From: Planctomycetota bacterium
GTDB taxonomy: Bacteria > Planctomycetota > MHYJ01 > JACQXL01 > JAVHLO01
Direction of reading: 5' to 3'
NCBI GenBank assembly: GCA_031082105.1
Contig: JAVHLO010000072.1
Coordinates: 1 to 11,564 of the forward strand
DNA length: 11,564 nt
Shown here: positions 1 through 9,300 of the stretch, piece by piece
Position numbering within the stretch: the first letter of the stretch is position 1
Layout of the letters: each line of letters opens with the position of its first letter
Made by a program: the position numbers and the translations under genes
The notes under the pieces: generated by a model
What the model was told of the DNA's origin: nothing
Seen by the model: only the letters and a program-made list of their open reading frames with translations
Databases searched by the model: none

Positions 1-159
1 GAAACCAAACGGTTTGTTCTCAAGTTCTGTTCCTTCCAAACTAATGTCTACTCCCCACCCAGGATTGTCGAGCGTGGTGATGGTGATACCGGCACCATGC
101 TCCCAATCACCATTGCAGTGTCCAGCAAACCATTTCTGCAATTCTATCAAAGCGTTCAT
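1..159 (-). CDS. Imm53-like immunity protein, 3' end outside the window
   Basis: The frame opens with ATG at 159-157, which overlaps the toxin stop TGA (158-156) as ATGA, and stays open for 53 codons to the left edge. The peptide begins MNALIELQKWFAGHC and then has the cluster NGDWEHGAG, an alternating Ile/Thr strand, LDNPGW, and a second strand with the motif LEGTELENKPF. An N-terminal LQxWF helix followed by GDWEH and DNPGW is what I recall for the Imm53 family of polymorphic-toxin immunity proteins. Its role would be to bind and neutralise the adjacent toxin tip in the producer's cytoplasm. The start is supported by a strong Shine-Dalgarno 8 bases upstream and by the overlap, which indicates translational coupling. 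Hand-counted GC is about 47% (75 of 159), lower than most of the toxin gene. Immunity by position is very likely; the family name is from recall of motifs. Confidence 0.8.
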   Translation of the reverse strand, partial: MNALIELQKWFAGHCNGDWEHGAGITITTLDNPGWGVDISLEGTELENKPFGF

Positions 160-395
160 TTTGGAAGCTCCTCTGGACGAGGGGAACGAATGCCACCAGG
201 GGTACTGGGGTCGTGGACATGTGGGGTCTCTATGTCTTGCGCTATCACTTTGTTGTAGTGGGCACCACCTGTGGCGTCAAAACGGATGGTTGGTTCCCAA
301 GGATGTGGGTCGCGAGGATTGGATTGAGGCTCCCAAGTCTGGTAGTGTGTCACCTCCCCCGACTCTGGATCGCGCCTGAAAGTTGTATGTGCCCC
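156..395 (-). other. Toxin tip domain, polymorphic toxin type 24 (Ntox24)-like
   Basis: The last 79 residues (3714-3792) are a compact, polar, strand-rich domain after a low-complexity linker. Landmarks are GAHTTFRRD at the start, an aromatic strand with HYQTWEPQ, a NPRDPHPWE turn, IRFDATGGAHYNK, then TPHVHDP and PGGIR. Candidate active-site residues are His3716, Arg3720/Arg3721, Asp3753, His3759, Lys3762, His3772 and His3774. This series (AHTTFKR-type start, RxDGTGxxHxNK-type centre, TPHVHDP and PGGxR end) is how I remember the polymorphic toxin type 24 family, predicted to be an RNase. The RNase activity is a family prediction, not visible here. The domain ends at the gene's stop, directly before the immunity gene, as expected for a swappable tip. 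Confidence 0.7.
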
Positions 396-3300
396 TGTAG
401 CATTGGGATCAGGTGGCAGCCTGTTTGCAGATCTCCCAGATGTCCCAGGCTCACGTCCAGTCGCAAGATCGGTTCCACGGTCCTCCAACGTTCCGGTCGG
501 CAGGTCTCGCCCTTTCTCAGCTTGCACGCCCGACTGTTCCTGGGTGGACGGAGCATTGTCCCCCTCAGATAATCCCGTGAGGGCTCCGTAGAGGAACCCC
601 ATCGTGATTGACTGGAAGTAGCCCTTGAGCCCCGGCGGACGCACTGTCGGCTTTGAGTCAAGCTCGGTGATGAGGTGGTCCGCGGCGGTGACGGTCGCGC
701 CACCCAAGGCGCCCGCCAGTCCGCTGGCAATGACAGGATCCGTTACACCTGCCGCCTTTACCAGTGGCCCGATGTACTTGCCGGCCCCCGCCGACGCCGC
801 CACATGCGTGATCGACCGCGCAAAATTCCAGAGTGTGCCTCCAATGTACTGGTTTTCGCTTATCTCACCTCGGACAGACTTGTCAACCAGTTCGCCTTGT
901 CGTTCCAATGAGCCTCCGGACAGGACGTTCCAAATCGAGTAGCCGAGAGCCTTGGCAATTGCCACTCCCCCACCCACGATGTCGCCCTTCTTCTTCGCCT
1001 CGATCCACTCATCCGATATCTTTCTCTCCATCTGCTGCAATCCATAGGGGTCAACTGCATTGATGGGGTCATTGCTCAGATAGACGTAACGGTTCGGCCC
1101 TTCGGGCATGCCTTTCGGGTCTTTCTGGAGGAAACGGCCTGTGCGTGGATCATACGTCCGCTTCCGGTAGTGCATAAGTCTCGATTCGGCATCCCGCTCA
1201 CGGCCGGTGAACTGATACCGATCTGCAACAACGTTCGGGGCAGAACCGGGAACGATGTCCTCGAACTGCTCCGGCAGCGATTCGAGCTGTGTCAGGTCTT
1301 CACCCCATGCGTTCGTGTAGTACGTGTTCTCCGTCGGCTGTCCTATGCCGCCGCTCGTCAGGCTCACCACTGACCCGAGCGCATCGTAGTGATAGTAGTG
1401 CTCCGCGCCGGGTGTGGAACTCGCCGGACCGCCGATTCGCAACAGCTTCGAGTCGATCGTGACCGAGTTGACGTAACAACTTTTCAAAGAACCGCTCGCC
1501 GTGTAGTCGGCGACGATGTCATCACCATCGTGCAAGAACCGTTCAACGTCGCCGTTGACCGTCTTGCTCAGCCGCCTGCTATCATAATCCAAAAGGTAGG
1601 CGCTTGTCAAGCCCGAACTGTTTGTCACCCCGATTTGTCTGTTCTCAAAATCGTAAGCGTAGTTCCAGATAGCAAGCCCCGGCGTGGATTTCTGAACGAT
1701 GTTGCCGTTCGCGTCGTACAAGTAGTCGGTCGATATGTCGTTTGTGGTCTCCGAGGTCAGTTGATTGGCGCTGTTGTACGCGTAGTCGGTCGTGTACGTT
1801 CCGGACGGCGTGGTGCGAATCCTGTGCGTGCGATTGCCGGTTACTGAGTAGGCAAGACCCTCGTTGTAGGCCACTTGCCCGATGCGCGCTTCAGTCGTCA
1901 GGCGCGAGAGCGCATCGTACTCGAAGCTCACCTTGTCGCCGTTCGCGAAGGTGATTGACGCGCGATTGTTCACCTCGTCGTGCGTGTAGGTGAAGCTGGA
2001 GATCGTCTCATCGTCAGCGCGGCGATTGTGAACGTCCTCGAGCCTGTTGAGGTCATCATAGGCGTAGTTCGTGTAGCAGCCGTTGCCGAGAGTGAGTTTC
2101 TCTCTTCGCCCGGCGAGGTCGTAGTCGTAGTCGGCCACGAGCTGTGTGCCACGTGTGATTGTGTCAATCCTGTCCGCCGCGTCGTGCGTGTACGTTATCA
2201 CGTCCCCCTCCGGCGTCGCCATCTGCGTCCGCTTGCCGGCCGCGTCGTACTCGTAGCCAAGTATCTTGCTCCAGGTCTGGTTCGCGAACTGTGTCAGCAG
2301 GCCGCGGTCGTTGTATTGGTAGCTGTACTGCACTCCGGCGTTGCCGTCGACGAGGTTTCTTCGGTTCCCGCGGGCGTCGTAGGTGAAGCTGACGATCGCG
2401 CCGCTTCGATATGTCACCGTCATGAGTCTGTTCAGCGCGTCATAGGTTCGGAGGATTGACCAAGGGGATTGAAGTGTCTGTTCATTGGGATTTATGCGCT
2501 TGGTCAGATTTCCCACCTTGTCGTATTCCATGTTCGTCACCGATGCACCGCCCGCGTCCGACGGCTCCGTGATCGTTATCAGCCTGTTGTCCAAGTCGTA
2601 CACGAACGAGGTCTGGTTGTTGTTCTGATCCCATATCGAGGTACGATTCCCGCGCGCGTCGTAGGCGGATTCGATGTCGTGGCCGAGGGCGTCTATCGTC
2701 TTCACGAGACGGTTTGCGGCATCGTACTCGAAGTAGGTCTCGTTTCCTTTCGCGTCTCTTTCCTTGATCTTGTTGCCCACTTGGTCATAGGTGAAACAGG
2801 TCGAATACGGGTGACTGGGATCCTGCTTGTCCGGGTAGACACGGGTCTCGACGAGGCGGTTCAGTGCGTCATACAGGAAGTCGGTCCTTGTCTCGAGGGT
2901 GGTGTCGGAGGCGGTGAGCGTCGCTACGCGGTTTCCGACGAGGTCGTACTGGTGGCGGTTCTTCTCGCCGAGGTGATTTTGCTGGAGGACGACCTGGTTG
3001 CGCGGGTTGTACTCGCTCGTCGTCTCGTGGCCCATCGGGTCGGTGACGCGGGTGACGTTGTTGTTCTTGTCGTATTCGTACGAAGTCGGCGGGTGGTCGC
3101 CGATTCGGGAGGTCAGGAGCCTATTGAGGCCGTCGTAGGTGCTGTAGGACGAGTAGGACTCTTCGGACAGGTCGGACTGGTCCGGGGAGCCGTTACCGTT
3201 GGTGTCGTACCACGGGCCGGTGGTCGAGAGGAGGTTTCCTTCGATATCATAGGTGAAAGTGGTTACGACGGCCGAGGGCGGCTGTCCCGGGGGCGGCTGG

Positions 3301-6300
3301 GTGCGTTTCACGAGCCTGTTTGTGTGGTCGTAGGTATTCGTGGTGGTATTGCCGCGGGCGTCGGTAGTGGTGAGGACATTCCCGCGTGGGTCATAGGTCT
3401 GCGATGACACATACAACATCGGGTCCTTCGTGGAGACGAGTCTATTGAGTTGGTCATAGGTATTCTCGGTGACGATGGAGTTGGGCTCTTCTTCGGGCGC
3501 GCGGGGTCCAAAGACCTTGAGCTGATTCCCATTGCCGTCCAGAAGGTATTCGGTCATTGCGATGGAGTCTACAGGCGGGACGCCCGTGCTCCCCAGGCGC
3601 TGGGTAGTCTTCTTGAGGCGACCGAGCTTGTCGTACTCCATGAGGGCGGAGTAGGAGCCGTCCCCCGTACGCGCGTCGATGACCTTCGTCCGGTTGCCCA
3701 TGTAGTCGTATTCGTAGATCGTACGCAGGTTCTCGATGCCGACGGTCTGGGTGACGCGCGTCTGGAGGTTGAGGTCGTTGTATTCGTAGGTTGTGGCATG
3801 GCCGAGTTCGTCGCGGGTCTCGACGAGGTTGCCGTTGCCGTCGCGGGTGTTCTGGACGTACTGGCCGGCGGCCTCGCGCTGGGCGAGTTCCGATTCGTTC
3901 GCGCACGGGCCGATGATCCTGACGACGCGTCCGAAGCGGTCATAGACGAATTTCGTGATGTTGCCGTTGCCGTCGCACGTCTTGATCTTCTGGCCGAGGA
4001 CGTCGTATTCGAACCCCGTCTCGATATGTTCTCCGTTCGGGTCGTCGATCTGGCGCAACAGGTGGCCCGTGGCGGGGTCGTAGACATACTGCTGCTTGCA
4101 GGTGCTGTCGGCGATCGTGCCGCGCCATCCCTCGGTCACCTGGCCGGCCGTGTTGTAGAAGAACCGGGTCCTGCGCTGCCCGGCCTGGCCTTGCGGCTCG
4201 ATCGTCAGGATGAGGTTGCGGCGGGCGTCGTACTGGTACTCGGTGGTCAGCGCCGCCAACTCTCCGGTCTGGCCTTCGTTGAGGACAGGGCCGCGGTGGA
4301 AACGGAGCAGGTCGCTCTGGTACTCGAACTCCTCGTAGTTGTGTACAACCTCGTTGATGCCGACTTCACCGGTCGTTACCCTCGTCGTGAGCCTGTTGCC
4401 GCGGTCGTCGTAGGTGTGGGTCCGGAGAACTCCGTTGCGGTCCATTTCGGTCAGGAGGTTGCGGACATTGTCGAACGTGCTCATGATCTCGTAGTTCTCT
4501 TCGTCCGTTATGTGGGTCCATGCGTTGTGGAACGGATCGAAGTCTTCCACGCGCGTATTGTTATTTGCGTTCGTGATCGTCGTCGGAGAGCCGTCCGACG
4601 AGGGGTTGCGGTCGCACCGGATGACAAGCTGCTCATTCAGGTATTCCTCATGCGCCTGACGTCCGGGGAACGCGACAAAAGTGTACCGTGAGGTATTTCC
4701 GTTGGGGTCGGTCTTATTCTCCACGTGCCGGAACCGTTTCTGTTCGACCTGGTAGTACGTAAACTCCCAGATTGCAGGGCTGGAAGTGCTACCTGTCGGG
4801 GTTTCCTGCTCGACACCGGCGAGGTATCCTGCCGGATTGTAGTTGAGAATGGTCACGTTGTTGGCCGGGTCGTTTATCTGCTTGACTCGCCAGCCGGGAC
4901 CGAGGAGTTGGAGCTGCGGCACGGGTTCGTATGAGAACACCACGGACCTGTTGGCGCTGTCCGTCACCGAGACGAGCGCAGTTCTCCGCGATGATGCGGT
5001 GATGAGTTTCGTGTACGTGAACCGCATGACGTTTCCATTGGTGTCGCGGATCCCGACGACGTAGGCCGGTTCTTTGATCTTCCCGAACTTGTTCTGTTCG
5101 ACGTTGTCGCCCCGGAACTGTCTGAAGTAGTATTCTGTTCTGGACTTCGTGGTCATCTTGTAGTGGTAGAGGCCGAAAACCGGATCCGTCTGGCCGATCG
5201 GGAGGTACGAGAAGACCTCCGAGTAGTTGCCGTACGGATTCTTCAGATGGTTGTTGTCGTAGGCGGTGTACTTCCCGGACACGGTGAAGTCGCGACAGAA
5301 GACGACCCGGCCGCCGGTACCGTCCTTGAGTTCGATCCGGTCGCCCTTGAGCGCGTGGATGAAGATGTCGTACGAGTGGGTCCAGTTGTAGGACATCCCG
5401 AAGTACTCACGCGGCTCCTGGGCATGGCTATTGTAGGCGATTTCGAGGTTCAGGAGGAACCCCTTGCCGCTGTAGGTGCGGGCGACGGGGATCTCGAAGC
5501 GGTGGCCGCCAGTAAGGTTCTTGTGGTCGCCCTGGCCGCCCGGGGGTAACGGGTCTACTGTTACCTTGGTCCGCAGGGTGATCGGGGTCGTACTGATGGA
5601 TCCCTCCACGATGACCGTGCAAGACCCGGAGCCGGCATTGTAGTATGTAGCGGAGGGGCTGTGACCCTCGATGACCCCGCGATCGCATGACCACGTGATG
5701 GGCTGCGCGGGATCGAGTCCGACGACCTCGAGCACGAGCGGCACCATCGGGCGCACGACGAACCCTTCCGGCGGGCCGACAAAGCCCGGACCGGCCAGAA
5801 CGACGTACTCGATCGAGGTGACCATTGTCAGGCCTATGTTGCCCGCGATGTCCATTGCCCAGGCCATGACGATATGTTCACCCGCAGTGTCGGGAAGGGT
5901 CCAGGTAGCCGGGCACGAGGTGAGGCCATCCGTCCACACGTCGGCCTCGGACGGCGCATCGGTGGTCTCGGGGTCGTTCGTGAGCATCCAGCGGACGATC
6001 GGGTTCACATCGTCCAGGGTCATCTGGAGGGACACCTCTGAGTCGTCCGTGTAGTCGGTACTTCCGGAGGTCGAGTCTTCGAGCGCGAAGTCCGTAGTAA
6101 CCGGCAGGACAGTATCGAGCCCGATGGCGCATTGCGCGGCGCTGCTGATGTTGTTTGCGCTATCCATGACCCAGGCGTACACAGTGACCTGCCCGTCGGG
6201 GCTCTGGGTGGTGTACTGGCTGGGCTGAGAAGTAAGCGCTGCGAGCATCTCGTCCACGGTGGGGGGCGCTGAGTCTTCTCTCAGCAGCCAGCGGATGATG

Positions 6301-9300
6301 GCGCTGCCGGTGCCGTCGGCGGCTATGTTGACACCGATCGTCTGGGAGTTGGTCCAGTCTGTGTGGTTGGAGGTCAAGTCGAAGAGAGAAAAGGTCGTGA
6401 TGGTCGGCGGGACAGTATCGGCGCAGGGCGTTGCGCTCGCAGGCTCGGAGAAGGCGCCCCTGTTGCCGGCGGCGTCCACCGCTACGATGGCGAACAGGTA
6501 TGTCTCGCCGTTCGTAAGACCGGTCACGAGATACGATGGGGTCGGAGAAGGCGGCACGAGACCCGGGTTGATTTTGGTCCCAGGCGTCGGGCCCATGTAG
6601 ACCTCGTACCCTGCAAGGTCCGGTTCCAAGTTCGCGTTCCACGTGAGCATGACCTGGCCGTCGCCGGGGGTCGCGATGAGGCCCGTCGGGGCGGCGGGTG
6701 GCATCGCGTCGAAGGTGATGTCGTCCGAGTATGTCGAGATCAACCCCGCGTTATTCTTGTACTGCACCCATACTGTCTTCGGGCCATCGCCAGTCGTCAG
6801 TATCCAGGTCTTCGTCGGCGCCGGCGGTTCCCACATGCTGAGCGCTGTTTCATAATTGGCGACACGCATGCCCACTACCCCGCTCTCCGGGTCCACGTAC
6901 TGAAGGTCAAGAGTCACCGTCGTCGAATTCGTCCATAGCGCGCCGTTGTTTATCGCGATCGAGCCTGCTGGCGGTGTCGTATCGAGCATGATGTCGTCCA
7001 AGTACGTCGAGACCAGCCCCGCGCCGTTCTGATATCGCGCCCATACGGTTTTGAGGCCATCGCCAGTCGTGAGTGTCCACGCTTTCAATGGCGTCGGCGT
7101 CTCCCAGGCAGAGTAAATCAGGCCATCGTTCGAGAAACACATGCCCGTTACGCCGCTCTGCAGGTCGGAATACAGCAGGTTGAGCGTCACCGCCGTCGAA
7201 GTCGTCCATTGCGCGCCGCTATTAATGGTGATCGAGCCGGTTGGCGGCGTCGTGTCGAGAGTAATCCCGTCCGAGTAGGTCGAAAACAGCCCCGCGCCGT
7301 TCTGGTATCGCACCCATACGGTCTTGAGACCATCTCCAGGCGTGAGTGTCCACGCTTTCAGCAACGCCGGCGTCTCCCAGCCGGAAAAAATCAGGCCATC
7401 GTTCGAGAAGCACATGCCCGTCACGCCGCTCTGCGGGTCGGAATACAGCAGGTTGAGCGTCACCGCCGGCGAGCTAGTCCATTGCGCTCCACTGTTGATG
7501 TTGACCGAGCCGACAGGCGGCGTCGTCTCGAGAGTGATGTTATCTGAACAGGTGAAGACCGCCCCCGCGCCGTTCTTGTATTGCACCCACACGGTCTTGG
7601 AGCCATCTCCAGATTTGAGTGCCCATGCCTTCGTTGGCGCCGGCGTTTCCCAGATGGTGAACGCTGTTCCATCATTCGAGAAACACACGCCTGTCACGCC
7701 GCTCTGCGGGTCGGAGTACAGCAGGTTGAGCGTTACCGCCGTCGAAGTCGTCCACTGCGCGCCGTTGTTTATCGCAACTGAGCCGGTTGGCGGCGTCGTC
7801 TCGAGAGTGATGTCATCTGAACACGTGAACACCAGCCCCGCGCCGTTCTTGTATTGCACCCACACGGTCTTCAGACCGTCTCCGGGCGTAAGCGTCCATG
7901 GCTTCAATGGTGCGGGGGTCTCCCAGTTGCTGAAAATTGTTCCATCGTTCGAGAAACGCATGCCCGTTACGCCGGTCTGTAGGTCGGCGTATTGAAGGTT
8001 GAGAGTTACCGTCGTCGAACTCGTCCATTGCGCTCCAACGTTGATGGTGATCGAGCCGGTCGGCGTCGTCGTATCGAGAATGATGTCGTCCGAATACATG
8101 GAGATCAGCCCCGCGCCGTTCTGGTATCGCACCCATACTGTTTTGAGACCATCTCCAGGCGTGAGCGCCCATGCCTTCGTTGATGCTGGCGTCTCCCAGG
8201 GGGTGAAAGCCACGCCGTCGTCTGAGAAGCACATGCCCGTCACGCCGCTCTCCGGGTCGGCATAGGTCAAATTCAGCGTCACCGCTGTCGAAGTCGTCCC
8301 TTGCGCGCCGCTGTCTATCGCAATCGAACCGGTCGGCGGCATGCCATCCACGACAGCTGTGAAGAGCACCGACAGCGGCGGCTGACCGGCGTCAGTGTGC
8401 AGGACCGTCGCCGTGATCTCCTCGATGCCGGCCTGTGCGCCTGACTCATACAGCGGCGGCGTCGCAAGACCGTTCTCGTCCGTGAACACAAACACCGGCT
8501 CAGCAGGCGGCGGCGGGAAGTCCCAGCCGTTCTCCTGCAAATACGGGAAGCTGTCCACCACGTCCGCGCGGTTCGAGTCGTATGGCGTGTTTGGCCCGCC
8601 GTACACGTAGAAGCCGGGCGGTGCAGTGTGGCCCCAGTAGTTCCCTTCCTGGTTGAACGAGAGCTCGAGCGCCCAATTGCTGGACACGTTCGGAGTGTTC
8701 GCAAGAATGTTGTTCTGATACACCACGGCCTTGGGCACATTGAACAGGTACAGCCCGCATTGGTGCAGCCTGATCGTATTCCCGGTCACAAGAAGATCAG
8801 GAGTTACGACTGTCTGGAGCCAATCGGCGAATATCCCCCTGAGCCCGTTCGACTCAATCAGATTTCCCTCGATCTCCGCGCTCGGACAGACTCCAACATA
8901 TATTCCGTAGAGCGTGTTCGCAGAAATCTGACTCGACCTCACCTTGGTGCCCGAAGCTGCAAGCAACTGGATTCCAACGTTGTTGCGCCTCGCCTCGCTT
9001 CCGGTCAGGATATTGTCTTTGCCCGTGCCTACCAAGGTTCCTACTCCTCTTATGGTTGCTCCCATTGATGCGTTGTCGTTCAACGTGCCGCCGCTGATAG
9101 TATTGAGGGAGCAATCATCGAGGGAAATGCCGACATAGTTCCAGCACGAGACAATCGCCTCGAACGTGGAAGATTCGGTCCTCATCGCAAACAGCCCGTT
9201 GTTCTTCAGCGTATCCGAGCCGGCAATCGTCACATTGGAAATGACTGAGTTGTCCGCGTTGCACAGGACCAGTTCAGAGACCGTCAAGCCATCTATGTTC

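Noticed and set aside
975..1037. Internal translation start at the Met following DPYGL (residue 3502), giving a separately made toxin fragment
   Set aside because: I see no good ribosome site before it, and proteolytic release is the known mechanism in this family.
2469..3407. Plus-strand open frame of 312 codons
   Set aside because: Same artefact: antisense to YD repeats, very Val-rich, with no recognisable motif and no room for a separate gene.
3450..4691. Long plus-strand open frame of 413 codons
   Set aside because: It lies wholly antisense to YD repeats. The product is a Val/Asp/Arg-rich string (runs like VVVFV and VAVAVA) produced by the reverse of YDxxGN codons in GC-rich DNA, with no domain.
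7324..7995. Plus-strand open frame with internal repeats
   Set aside because: Its repetition mirrors the 273-bp Ig repeats on the coding strand. It is a shadow frame, not an independent repeat protein.
6702..8339. Regular 273-bp periodicity as a CRISPR or DNA satellite array
   Set aside because: The period is a multiple of three, the frame is open throughout, and each unit encodes an Ig-like domain; there are no short repeats with unique spacers.
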